The notes under the pieces: model-generated
The model's database searches: none
Seen by the model: the letters and a program-made list of their open reading frames with translations, nothing else
Told to the model about the DNA's origin: nothing
Part shown: positions 5,782 to 13,990 of the stretch, piece after piece
How the letters are laid out: each line of letters opens with the position of its first letter
Position numbering within the stretch: the stretch's first letter is position 1
Virus record (IMG/VR): IMGVR_UViG_3300032236_001232
Span: 1-64,000 of that record
From: a virus
Length of the DNA: 64,000 nt
Reading direction: 5' to 3' (one strand)
Position numbers and translations under genes: made by a program

Positions 5782-6638
5782 AGACCAGCAGCTTTCAGCA
5801 GTGCGTCCAGTTCGGGATCTTTTCTTGTAGTTGCTGCTGTTGTTGTAGTCGGCGGTGTCTCTGTTGCGGGGGTTGTTGATGGAGCGGCTGTAGCAGGAGG
5901 GGTAGCACTAGGAGTTGATGCAGCAGGTGTGTTAGCAGCAGCAGGGCCGGGTGTGGGCGATGCGGCAGGTGTTGCAGTGGTATTTGGTTTAGATGAACTT
6001 TTTTGTTGTTGTGCTTTATTGTAATCGTTTTTAATTCTTTCGTAAAATTTGGCTTCAATTTTACCAGGATCCGGAGGGGTACTACTTTTGTCTAGTTCTG
6101 CGACTGTTTTTGCTATATATTCTTCTTCCTCTTTGGTAAAAGGTTCGTTTATACGTCGCGAAAATAATTCCATTGCTATTGTTCCTGCTACAGTTGTATA
6201 AGGAAACACTAGACCCAACACATTGCGAACGAGATGTTTTTCCAACTCACTCTGTGTTTTTTCATCGTGATTCTGTTTGGCGTTTTTCCAGTTAGCAAAG
6301 TCCATAGCACTAAAAAATAAAAACCCAGTTCTGATTCCCGGGCGAGAAAGGATATTTGCCGTATATCTAGTCATTGCACTGCCAATAGCATGTATCAGTT
6401 CAGGTGAGCCAGCGATAGTACGAGCAGCAGTGCCAGCCACACTGGGTTGTGCTGATGCTGCTGCAGGTGAGGTGAAAAAATTCTTAATACCCTTTAATGC
6501 TTTGCCGCCTAGTTTTATACCTTGCCCGATCAATTGTCCAGCACCTGGTAGTGCTTCGGTTACTATTTGAGTGGAAGGAGTATTTTCCAATACCGTCAAC
6601 CGATCCCTCAGGTTGGCCATTTCTTTAGAGTTGGACAT
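5778..6638 (-). CDS. Putative virion protein with Pro/Thr/Ala-rich tail
   Basis: A 286-residue protein with AAAGGAA before the ATG. Residues 1-110 include a short coiled segment and an Ala/Gly-rich region (GAGQLIGQGIKLGGK). Residues 110-170 include amphipathic helices. About residues 205-275 form a low-complexity Thr/Pro/Ala linker. The C-terminus LDALLKAAGL resembles the ends of other large proteins here, such as the 743-residue protein at 32639. No enzymatic motif is seen. It is paired with the peptidoglycan-binding-like protein upstream, so a virion or injected-protein role is inferred. Confidence 0.55.
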   Translation of the reverse strand: MSNSKEMANLRDRLTVLENTPSTQIVTEALPGAGQLIGQGIKLGGKALKGIKNFFTSPAAASAQPSVAGTAARTIAGSPELIHAIGSAMTRYTANILSRPGIRTGFLFFSAMDFANWKNAKQNHDEKTQSELEKHLVRNVLGLVFPYTTVAGTIAMELFSRRINEPFTKEEEEYIAKTVAELDKSSTPPDPGKIEAKFYERIKNDYNKAQQQKSSSKPNTTATPAASPTPGPAAANTPAASTPSATPPATAAPSTTPATETPPTTTTAATTRKDPELDALLKAAGL

Positions 6639-6651
6639 CGAACAATTTCCT

Positions 6652-8211
6652 TTATTTGGGTGCGGCCGCTCGGGCCAGCTCGGCTGCTTTTTGTTTTAGT
6701 TTAGTAAGTCGTGCTTGATCTTCCGCCGACAGTGATTTAAACAGTTCTTGATTGTCAAGGTATGGTTTCAGTGTTTTCCAATCCTGTTCTGTCTGTGCTC
6801 TTACCTCAGGAGTGACTTCAGCTGCTGCATCGTCAAATTTGCCTGCTGCATAATCTCTAGCTATGTTAGCAGCGTCCAAGCCCAAAGCAATAGCAGTTCC
6901 TGGTCCTGGAAGTAAGCTAGCGATAGCGCTGGCTCCGGCTATTCCTGCGCCCAACCAGTCACCTTCTTTGCCGCGAGTATAAGCGTCTTGTGCGCCAAAT
7001 GCCAATCCTGCGCCGGGTGCTATTTTTTTCCATGTTGTTCCTAGTGCTGCCTTGGCTACTTTTCCAGCTGTGGATGACGCTGCATCTGCTGCAACAGTTT
7101 TACCTATGCCAAAAGGATTGTGAGCATTAGCGACTGCAGGATTAGCATTTTGCATTGTTTGCATTCTGGCCTGTGCACCGGCATCACGAGCTACTCCTCC
7201 CGATCTATCTGGTACAATAATTTCTGCTTCGTCTACTATTTGACGAATCTTTTGTATCTGTTCAATTGGAGTTAATTTGTTAAAGCCTTCATCAAGTTTG
7301 AATTGTTTACTCAATCGATCTAATGCAGCTTTTGCCTGTTGAGGTTGAGCAGGTGCTGCTGCTGGTGCTGCCGGTGCTGGTGCTGCCGCTCCACTGGTGC
7401 CGGGTTGTGTCGGGGTGGATATCTGCGCCATGGCACGCTCTGTTTCTATTGCACCGTCTTTATCACCTGCTGCTCTTTGCTGTCCAGCTTGTTTTTTCAA
7501 TACTTGTAATTGAGCAATAGTCTCTTTAGAAAGGGTAGTTGCTGCTTTACTGTTGGAGGGCAAAGTGCCAGCCTTGTAATCATCAATAGCCTGGCGTGTA
7601 TACTTGCCCATTCTACCATCCACACCGGTTGGTCCTAGGTTGTATCCCATGGCCTTTAGTTTTTCTTGAATTGATTTTAACTTTTCGTCAACTGGTGCTG
7701 GCACTTTTTTCGTTGGAGAAGTTTGTTGTGGAGCAGTCCCACCTGTACCGGCTTGTCCATCTCGTTGTAATTCAAATTCATTTTTTTCCGGCGGTGTTGT
7801 TGCTACGGTAGTAGGAGATACTTTTATTGGATCTCTTACTGTAGTAGGGGAAGTTGTTGCAACATCAGCATCGACCGCTGCTGCAGGTTTGGTATTATCA
7901 GGGACAGTCGGCTCATTAACTACCGGAGCATTTGTCGATACAGGACGAGATTTAAACGTTTCTGGTTCGCCCGGTTGACCTCCTAATGCCTGTGTAACGG
8001 TATTTAAATTTTGTCGGCCAAAGTTTAATTGTTTTGCTATTGCTTGATCTTCTGGATCTTTAAAATAGCTAATTGGTGGTTTAGGACCGGGCATATCTTT
8101 CAAGATATGCGGATCTTGGCGATTGGCGCCGCCGAGATATTTTTCTTGTTCTGGGCTAAATTTAAATTCTTCTTCCTCAACAAGATTGATATAATATCTT
8201 AAATTTTTCAT
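6652..8211 (-). CDS. Putative virion protein with a peptidoglycan-binding-like motif
   Basis: A 519-residue protein; ATG 8211 (MKNLRYYINLVEE) is preferred because the longer frame would begin at TTG 8229. A segment near residues 185-220 (LKAMGYNLGPTGVDGRMG) matches the PG_binding_1 pattern of a short helix followed by G-x-DG-x-hG. The rest is low-complexity Pro/Ala/Thr linker and, after about residue 380, an Ala/Gly-rich hydrophobic zone (LGAGIAGASAIASLLPGPG) that could insert into or cross membranes. A late promoter lies 33 bases upstream. The mix suits a virion or internal protein that touches the cell wall at entry. No lytic catalytic residues are visible. Confidence 0.55.
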   Translation of the reverse strand: MKNLRYYINLVEEEEFKFSPEQEKYLGGANRQDPHILKDMPGPKPPISYFKDPEDQAIAKQLNFGRQNLNTVTQALGGQPGEPETFKSRPVSTNAPVVNEPTVPDNTKPAAAVDADVATTSPTTVRDPIKVSPTTVATTPPEKNEFELQRDGQAGTGGTAPQQTSPTKKVPAPVDEKLKSIQEKLKAMGYNLGPTGVDGRMGKYTRQAIDDYKAGTLPSNSKAATTLSKETIAQLQVLKKQAGQQRAAGDKDGAIETERAMAQISTPTQPGTSGAAAPAPAAPAAAPAQPQQAKAALDRLSKQFKLDEGFNKLTPIEQIQKIRQIVDEAEIIVPDRSGGVARDAGAQARMQTMQNANPAVANAHNPFGIGKTVAADAASSTAGKVAKAALGTTWKKIAPGAGLAFGAQDAYTRGKEGDWLGAGIAGASAIASLLPGPGTAIALGLDAANIARDYAAGKFDDAAAEVTPEVRAQTEQDWKTLKPYLDNQELFKSLSAEDQARLTKLKQKAAELARAAAPK

Positions 8212-8244
8212 TTTATTTTTTAGCCACAAAACAGGCTTTAGAAC

Positions 8245-8252
8245 TATTTATT
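8245..8252 (-). promoter_or_regulatory. Late promoter AATAAATA
   Basis: The minus-strand octamer AATAAATA lies 33 bases upstream of ATG 8211, in the short gap after the HAD nucleotidase gene. It would give the long virion-type gene and its downstream partner a late transcript. Confidence 0.55.
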
Positions 8253-8256
8253 CGTA

Positions 8257-8787
8257 TTAGAACTTTTCCTTTAGTCGTAGAAGTTCTAATTTAAACAGGT
8301 CTTCTAATTCGGCCAGTGCTAGGTCGTATTCACCGGCTCGCACCTGCACAGCATGTCCGCCACTGCTACGCCATTGTCCACAGTTGCTAGTGCGGTCATC
8401 CACCAGTATATCACCTGGACGACAGTGGTGTTGTTTGTCCTCACTATAAGGTCCGAACCTTACAGCAATATTAGGATAGTATTCTCTCATCCATTCTATT
8501 TTGTCCCAGAAACAGTCAGGCACGTCATTTAATCGAGGAATAGCAGTCAGCATGTATAAACCCCATCCTAGTTCATCGCGAAAGCGTTCGGCCAGTGTCA
8601 TCAGTTGGTCGGCTTGTGGCATTTTAGGTAATGATCTATAAAGATGAGGATAATCTCGAATACGATTCCAACCTTCATCGGGCCAGCGTTCGGCAACAGT
8701 ATCGAAGTCGCAGTCTTTTAGTATTTCACGAGCTTTGGCGTCAAAGTCAGCAACGACGCCGTCCATGTCAATGTATATCGTGGGCAT
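8257..8787 (-). CDS. HAD-family 5'(3')-deoxyribonucleotidase-like protein
   Basis: A 176-residue protein opens with IYIDMDGVVADFD. This is HAD motif I, with the nucleophile Asp7 and acid/base Asp9, and matches cytosolic 5'(3')-deoxyribonucleotidases. Later elements include the LTAIPR segment (motif II-like Thr) and GDILVDDRTSN (motif IV Asp pair). Length and motif order suit the family, which dephosphorylates deoxynucleoside monophosphates. In a phage it would tune nucleotide pools or salvage. AAGGA precedes the ATG. Confidence 0.8.
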   Translation of the reverse strand: MPTIYIDMDGVVADFDAKAREILKDCDFDTVAERWPDEGWNRIRDYPHLYRSLPKMPQADQLMTLAERFRDELGWGLYMLTAIPRLNDVPDCFWDKIEWMREYYPNIAVRFGPYSEDKQHHCRPGDILVDDRTSNCGQWRSSGGHAVQVRAGEYDLALAELEDLFKLELLRLKEKF

Positions 8788-8805
8788 ATGTATTAGTCCT
8801 TGGTA

Positions 8806-9504
8806 TTATTGACTAATACTTAGTTTTTGATCGTGTAGTCGGTCCAACATTACGGCCAGTGCTTCTACACTGCCGCTATTGCGTAAACTCTTGTAGACTA
8901 GATTTCCTTTGCTGAATTCACCTGCTGGTGTGTTTAATCCCATGCGTCTGTATTTTCTCAACAGTTCCATTAATCGTTCGCAAGTTGGTAAATGAGCATG
9001 TATAACAGCACGTTGGATTAGTCTACCCCATATGCGAGTCATGCGTTCCGCAGCAGCAAAGTCTACATCAGGTTGATCTTGTTGTTCAGGTGGAGTGATC
9101 CAACCGTTCTTAGATAAACTGTATACTGCTCCCTTTACTGGCTCGTTAAGGTTTTCTACGTAAATTTCTACAGGTATATCTCGTATAGTGATTGCGTGTT
9201 CGCGTTTGAATAACAGTCGTTTAGTATCAAACAGTTCTTCAGCTTCCCTGGCACATTCGACTCTACTGAGGTCTACTATGAGGTGCAGATCCAAGTCGCT
9301 GTGTTCTGTATAAGTATAGTTAGCGTTGCTGCCAGTGACAATAATATCTTCCACTTTGAATGGAACATCAACGAATTTTTGAAATTCTCTAGCAATTTTT
9401 ATTAGTGCAGATCTTACCTCAGGACGTAGGGTTTCACCTGCCCAAAGTCGAGGATTAAGAGTATTGTGTAGTTCTATAGCCGGAATGATCTGCGTTAATT
9501 TCAT
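8806..9504 (-). CDS. Nucleotidyltransferase-fold protein
   Basis: A 232-residue protein has the pol beta-type signature GSNANYTYTEHSDLDLH at about residues 58-74. The GS motif and the metal-binding pair D70 and D72 are clear. A third acidic residue may be in VEIYVEN further on. The C-terminal half is helical, with a basic patch (RLMELLRKYRRMG). Related phage proteins are of unknown substrate; tRNA or nucleotide transfer is possible. A late promoter lies 7 bases before the ATG, so expression is probably late. Confidence 0.7.
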   Translation of the reverse strand: MKLTQIIPAIELHNTLNPRLWAGETLRPEVRSALIKIAREFQKFVDVPFKVEDIIVTGSNANYTYTEHSDLDLHLIVDLSRVECAREAEELFDTKRLLFKREHAITIRDIPVEIYVENLNEPVKGAVYSLSKNGWITPPEQQDQPDVDFAAAERMTRIWGRLIQRAVIHAHLPTCERLMELLRKYRRMGLNTPAGEFSKGNLVYKSLRNSGSVEALAVMLDRLHDQKLSISQ

Positions 9505-9511
9505 AGACTAG

Positions 9512-9519
9512 TATTTATT
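9512..9519 (-). promoter_or_regulatory. Late promoter AATAAATA adjacent to start codon
   Basis: AATAAATA on the minus strand ends 7 bases before ATG 9504. There is no room for a ribosome-binding site in the predicted transcript. Confidence 0.6.
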
Positions 9520-9535
9520 TGGATTAAATATGTTT

Positions 9536-10102
9536 ATGATTAAGAAAAATTATTTAGGTCACTTATTAGTGTCAAATCCCAGTAACCCCAAAGATGATCT
9601 TGGAAATCAATCGGTTATTCTCATGGCCACACACGGGGACAATGTAGCTATCGGGTTGCAGATTAATAGACCCAGTCCTGAATTAGATTTAGCAGACATC
9701 AGTGAAAGTCTTGGTGTAAATGTAGATACCGGTCATCCTGTATTTTACGGCGGTAATACCAACACCGCCAAGATACATATGGTTCACAGTTTAAACTGGT
9801 CAACGGCCAGCACTGTTAAACTCACTGATGATATTGGAATAACCAATGACATCAGTGTGCTGGTAGCCATTTCTCAAAATCAAGGACCTGAGTATTTTAG
9901 AGCCTGTGCCGGTTATTGGTGGTGGGACAATACACTGTTAAAACAAATGTTAGATCCTAAACTGTTTGCCGAATGTCCTGTTCCTTATAGATGGCAAATA
10001 GTTCCTGCCACTACTGAGAATGTTTTTTTAACACATCCTGATGACCAGTGGCAAGAGGCCATTGAACAAAGCACCAAGTTCCTAGTTAATTGTTATTTCT
10101 AA
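9536..10102 (+). CDS. YqgE/AlgH (UPF0301, DUF179)-like protein
   Basis: A 188-residue protein that matches the bacterial YqgE/AlgH pattern. It has GHLLVSNP at the start, then VILMATHGDNVAIGLQINRP, then PVFYGGNTNTAKIHMVHS. Family length is about 185 residues, so it appears complete. The bacterial family is of uncertain function, once linked to alginate regulation. ATG 9536 is preferred to 9530 because a TTAAATAT element (9524-9531) ends 4 bases before it. It is a lone plus-strand gene between minus-strand genes and converges with the helicase gene with a 4-base shared stop. This looks like an acquired bacterial gene. Confidence 0.75.
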   Translation: MIKKNYLGHLLVSNPSNPKDDLGNQSVILMATHGDNVAIGLQINRPSPELDLADISESLGVNVDTGHPVFYGGNTNTAKIHMVHSLNWSTASTVKLTDDIGITNDISVLVAISQNQGPEYFRACAGYWWWDNTLLKQMLDPKLFAECPVPYRWQIVPATTENVFLTHPDDQWQEAIEQSTKFLVNCYF

Positions 10103-11547
10103 TCCTTTTCGGGATTTAATTTAGTCATCATAGAACGAATCAGTGGAGCCTGGGCAGATGCCTTAGCAATTGGTTTGCGAAATCCAGATCCTACAGTAGG
10201 ATCAATATCGTCTGTTCCGTTGCTAGCGGTAGTAACTACACTGGTTCGTTTGAGATTATTGATCACACTGGTAGCCTGTTGTTCTCGGAAACTGGGCTCA
10301 CTTTCTTCTTCGCCTAGGTCAGTAATCCTCAGTGTGTCCAAGTTGAATTCCAAATCTACCTTTTGACCCACGCCACTGCTGCTACGTGTTTTCATAAACT
10401 GAATTTGATAGCGACCACGTTCTTTCATAGCACGACTGGTAAAGATACCAATCACATTGTCTGCTGTCATGATCTTACTGAGTCCGCCACTGATATGGCT
10501 GTGATCAAACTCAATCTCCTCCACTGCCGATCTATTCAACTGACTGGCTGTCACTGTAACACATTGTGTCTCCATTGCTAGGTTACGAATCTCTTCTGAC
10601 ACATATTTGTCTTTAACAAACAGATCACTGGGCGAGACCTTCACGCTTAAAGGCATCATCAAATCCAAATAATCTATCAACAAAACATCAGGTTTTACAC
10701 CTTTTTTGACCTGATATTCTTTTAAATAGGCACGAATATCGTTACAATTTTTACCACTGGGCATATACTTAACTTGTAGGTTTCCAGCACGTTTGCCCAT
10801 CATTTTTACTTTGAGTTCGACATCGTCAATACTCTTAAAAATCTCACGAGTTGCAATGCCTGTGGTCATGGAATCCAGTCGCATACTGACCAACCCTTCG
10901 CTAAGTTCAAAAGTTAGATACAGCACATTCAAACCAGCCAGTGCCCAGTTGACTCCTAAGTTGGCCAAGAACAAACTCTTACCACCGCCCGATCCTGCAC
11001 AGAAAATATTCAGTTCTCCACGATTGAATCCACCATAGAGTTTTTTATCTATAGTGGGCCACCCGGTGCTGACTTGTCCGTTACCGTCTTTGAGTTTGGT
11101 TAGCCGTTCTCTAGGATCTTCAAAGTAATCAGTGCCCATGTCCTTGTTTAGACTGATCTGTATGGCGTCTTTGATTAATTTTTCCACAGGACCATAATCA
11201 CCTTTTTCCAGTAGATCGGCACTGGATAAAATGGCTCGTTCTAGTGCCCTATGTCTACTAAACTGTTCAAAGTGATCCATTAGCCATTCATAGTTTTCTT
11301 TGGCTACGCTGGCTGCTTTGAAGTCAGTTCCACAGTTGGCATTCACAATGGATACTGTGGGCATGACTCGATAGTTGTCCACATACAAATTAATAAATTC
11401 AGCAGCCTGGTGTAATTTCTGATCAAAGTTTGCCGAGTCAAAGATATTTTGACAACGCATAAAAGTTTCAGCATCACCTAAAAACAGTTCCAGGAATTCT
11501 TTCTGAACATCAAAATTATAGTTGGGCTTGAGCGGTTTAGTTAGCAT
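10099..11547 (-). CDS. 41: Replicative DNA helicase (T4 gp41-like)
   Basis: This 482-residue DnaB-family helicase unwinds DNA ahead of the replication fork and partners with the primase encoded just upstream. The RecA-like core shows Walker A GSGGGKS at about residue 190, Walker B VLLIDYLDLM and the TASQLNRS motif (DnaB motif 4-like). The N-terminal domain is all helical, as in gp41. ATG 11547 is chosen because it gives the typical N-terminus MLTKPLKP; upstream in-frame starts lie inside the primase. It overlaps the primase gene by 11 bases. A polar C-terminal tail follows the core. Confidence 0.93.
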   Translation of the reverse strand: MLTKPLKPNYNFDVQKEFLELFLGDAETFMRCQNIFDSANFDQKLHQAAEFINLYVDNYRVMPTVSIVNANCGTDFKAASVAKENYEWLMDHFEQFSRHRALERAILSSADLLEKGDYGPVEKLIKDAIQISLNKDMGTDYFEDPRERLTKLKDGNGQVSTGWPTIDKKLYGGFNRGELNIFCAGSGGGKSLFLANLGVNWALAGLNVLYLTFELSEGLVSMRLDSMTTGIATREIFKSIDDVELKVKMMGKRAGNLQVKYMPSGKNCNDIRAYLKEYQVKKGVKPDVLLIDYLDLMMPLSVKVSPSDLFVKDKYVSEEIRNLAMETQCVTVTASQLNRSAVEEIEFDHSHISGGLSKIMTADNVIGIFTSRAMKERGRYQIQFMKTRSSSGVGQKVDLEFNLDTLRITDLGEEESEPSFREQQATSVINNLKRTSVVTTASNGTDDIDPTVGSGFRKPIAKASAQAPLIRSMMTKLNPEKD

Positions 11548-12532
11548 TAGACAGTTTCTTATGTAGTAGTTGAATTTTAATAGGGTTAGTTTCTCTATAA
11601 TGTAATATTGTGGCCATTGTGTAGAGTCTGCCGTATTGGCATACAGCATCGGCAACGTCTTTGATATGGGGCTCCCAAGGTGGCATACTGACTGACCAGT
11701 TATTGTCCAGAGCAGATCGAATCATAGCAGCACCTGCGGCATCTCTGTCGGGCACAACAATGGTGTCTCTATTTAACGCAGTGATTCTCGCTGCTTGATT
11801 TTTGTTAACTTCGTTGGTCATTATGGCCACACCGTCCACAGCAATAGCATCAAATTGTCCTTCAACAACTATGCAGTATTTTCTATCATAGTTGGCAGTT
11901 TGTGAGTCGATATTAAAAACATATCCAGGTTGGCTCACATTTAGATATTTGGGCTTACCTGGCGTGATTTTACGAGCAGTAAATCCTACCGTTCTTTTTT
12001 CGTGATAGAATGGTATAATCAATCTATCCCTATAACCATCAGCAGGAGACCACATCCAAGGATACCAATCTATGTGCATGCCCCTAGTAATCAAATACTC
12101 AAACATTTTCACTACAGATTCTTCAAGATCCGACTGTGCCCACTCTTTTAATGTGCGAGTATCTTCTGGCAAATCTCGATCTTCTAATGTGAAATTGGCC
12201 AGGCTTTTTAAAACAGGTGAGGTGTTTTGTTGTTGACGCATCAGTTCAAAATTCAATTTGCTGATGTCATCGGCACTCATACCTAACCATTGGCAAAGTC
12301 GTTTGGTGTTGGCACTGAGTAGTCGTCCTGGGCTCCACCCAGCCTTAAATCCGCAGTTGAAGCAATGATATTGAAACCCGCTCTCTGATGTGGTCAATAT
12401 ACCACCTCGGCTACGAGTATCTGCTGCCTGTCCTCTGTGGTGGCAGCAAACAGCGTCAAAACTAATCCACCCACTGGGTGTAGTTTTACGACGGCCTGGT
12501 ATTAGAGATAATATTGTATTTGAGAAGTCCAC
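11537..12532 (-). CDS. 61: DNA primase (T4 gp61-like)
   Basis: A 331-residue primase that makes RNA primers for lagging-strand synthesis. The N-terminal zinc-binding element is CCHH (residues 29-32) plus CFNC (57-60). The TOPRIM domain has EGQFDAIAVDG and the acidic DRDAAG motif. The gene starts with GTG at 12532, with no good ribosome-binding site. A small inverted repeat (12533-12547) lies directly in front, overlapping the upstream gene's stop. It forms a translational unit with the helicase downstream. Confidence 0.92.
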   Translation of the reverse strand: MDFSNTILSLIPGRRKTTPSGWISFDAVCCHHRGQAADTRSRGGILTTSESGFQYHCFNCGFKAGWSPGRLLSANTKRLCQWLGMSADDISKLNFELMRQQQNTSPVLKSLANFTLEDRDLPEDTRTLKEWAQSDLEESVVKMFEYLITRGMHIDWYPWMWSPADGYRDRLIIPFYHEKRTVGFTARKITPGKPKYLNVSQPGYVFNIDSQTANYDRKYCIVVEGQFDAIAVDGVAIMTNEVNKNQAARITALNRDTIVVPDRDAAGAAMIRSALDNNWSVSMPPWEPHIKDVADAVCQYGRLYTMATILHYRETNPIKIQLLHKKLSNAN

Positions 12533-12547
12533 ATGCTATTTTAGCAT
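12533..12547. promoter_or_regulatory. Hairpin directly before the primase GTG start
   Basis: ATGCTA-TTT-TAGCAT is a perfect 6-bp inverted repeat that begins one base before the primase GTG and includes the stop codon of the preceding gene. In mRNA it would form a hairpin at the initiation site and may limit or couple primase translation. Confidence 0.4.
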
Positions 12548-13584
12548 CTATACAGGACTTTGTCAAAACTTCCGAAGAAAGTAGGATTGTTGTTAGTTGA
12601 TTCAGCCGGAGCAACAGCAGGCACATACATGATGCGAACATAGCTAAACACACCATTGAAGTTGACATAATCAATACCAGAGTATCCATTATAGGTTCTA
12701 GTGGCCACAGTAGCATATCTACCGAATCTGGAAGGACTATTGTCCAGTGTGCCTTGTATATAAACAGTTCCGCGATATCCAGTCATATACATGGCCACTG
12801 TATGTAGACCAGCATTGCTGTTGAATTCCGGATAGGCGTAGATGTTGCCACTCTTGTGTTCATACAGATTAGAATCGGCGTTGAAACTCTGGTTAAAACT
12901 GATCACTTCTTGGCTGGGTTGTAGAACAGGGTAAATGTCCTGCATCACCTTTAATTGCCCTGCCACAGTGTAATAAGTGTTGGCATAAGCAGGAAGATAA
13001 GTTCCGTCGGTGGGGTCTTGATATTTCACAGTGAATTGATATTCACTAATGTCAAGATCCATAGTGTCGCTTTCAGTAAGAACCAATTCCCCTATGCCTT
13101 GTAGACCAGGTGTGCAAACTGTTAGTGCAGTGGAAGATGATACTGGAAAAATGGTGCTGCGGTTCAGTGTAACTGTGTTGGTATTGATTCCAACGATTGC
13201 TGTATTAGCAGCGATACCATATCCGGTAACTGTCTGCCCAATAGTCAACACAGAAGTATCGCTAAAACTCAATGCAGTGCCAATATCTGTTTGTGTAGCA
13301 CTGGTATATAGGGTTTGACTATCGTCCAGTATGGTTAGTGGCTTTTCTATAAGCAGTCTACGATTAACTGCGTCAAACATGCTGAACACATAGGTAGCAG
13401 TAGTCGACACGGCGATTTTTTTCTGATCGCTGTTTTTAAATTGTATACGAACTCGATTTTTAATGCCTTTTTGTATGTTAAGGTCTCGTTGATACATTAC
13501 TCGATTGACTCCTTGAATGCCAGAATCCAAATCTAATATTACATCGAACTGATTGGCATATAAATAGATTGGCAAATTTTGCAT
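12541..13584 (-). CDS. Putative virion structural protein
   Basis: A 347-residue protein made largely of beta-type sequence, with low lysine and many Tyr, Asn, Thr and Ser residues. A central segment (LTIGQTVTGYGIAANTAIVGI) resembles beta-sandwich domains of fibre or baseplate proteins. The C-terminal half (YMTGYRGTVYIQGTLD) also looks like a jelly-roll or carbohydrate-binding fold. No enzyme motif. It is under a start-adjacent late promoter (13590-13597) although it stands between replication genes. Confidence 0.6.
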   Translation of the reverse strand: MQNLPIYLYANQFDVILDLDSGIQGVNRVMYQRDLNIQKGIKNRVRIQFKNSDQKKIAVSTTATYVFSMFDAVNRRLLIEKPLTILDDSQTLYTSATQTDIGTALSFSDTSVLTIGQTVTGYGIAANTAIVGINTNTVTLNRSTIFPVSSSTALTVCTPGLQGIGELVLTESDTMDLDISEYQFTVKYQDPTDGTYLPAYANTYYTVAGQLKVMQDIYPVLQPSQEVISFNQSFNADSNLYEHKSGNIYAYPEFNSNAGLHTVAMYMTGYRGTVYIQGTLDNSPSRFGRYATVATRTYNGYSGIDYVNFNGVFSYVRIMYVPAVAPAESTNNNPTFFGSFDKVLYRC

Positions 13585-13589
13585 AACGG

Positions 13590-13597
13590 TATTTATT
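13590..13597 (-). promoter_or_regulatory. Late promoter AATAAATA adjacent to start codon
   Basis: AATAAATA on the minus strand ends 5 bases before ATG 13584. Confidence 0.6.
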
Positions 13598-13606
13598 CTT
13601 TAATCA

Positions 13607-13990
13607 ATGAGTCTAAACAGTCAATTTCGAAACAACTATCCTTTTATAACCTGTATCAAATCCAATGAAACAGAATACCTAGGAATTATCATTAATTTGG
13701 ACTCTTATGTGGCCAGCATATACGATATATCTGTAATTAAAGATACAGAAGAAAAAAATCAATTCTTGGAATTAGGTGAAACTTGGTGGTGGGAAAGCAA
13801 CCGACGAATACCCATAAACATCTTCTTGAAAAACGAAATGATACTATTCCGTTATGCCATTAAAACATTTAACAGTAAAGATGTTGAAGTGATTTTTGGG
13901 CCCACTGTGAATCTCAGCGAAATAGCAGAAAAGCGAGTAAAGAGAAAAAGCATTCAGTTGGTTAGAATGCCTAAGAATACTCGTGGCTAA
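13607..13990 (+). CDS. Hypothetical protein
   Basis: A 127-residue soluble protein on the plus strand, transcribed away from the virion gene at 13584. It has mixed alpha/beta character with a tryptophan cluster (GETWWWESNRRIPINIF) and a basic C-terminus (EKRVKRKSIQLVRMPKN). No ribosome-binding site or clear promoter is visible. It overlaps the DnaE-like gene tail-to-tail by 20 bases. Its length without stops and normal composition suggest it is real. Function unknown. Confidence 0.6.
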   Translation: MSLNSQFRNNYPFITCIKSNETEYLGIIINLDSYVASIYDISVIKDTEEKNQFLELGETWWWESNRRIPINIFLKNEMILFRYAIKTFNSKDVEVIFGPTVNLSEIAEKRVKRKSIQLVRMPKNTRG

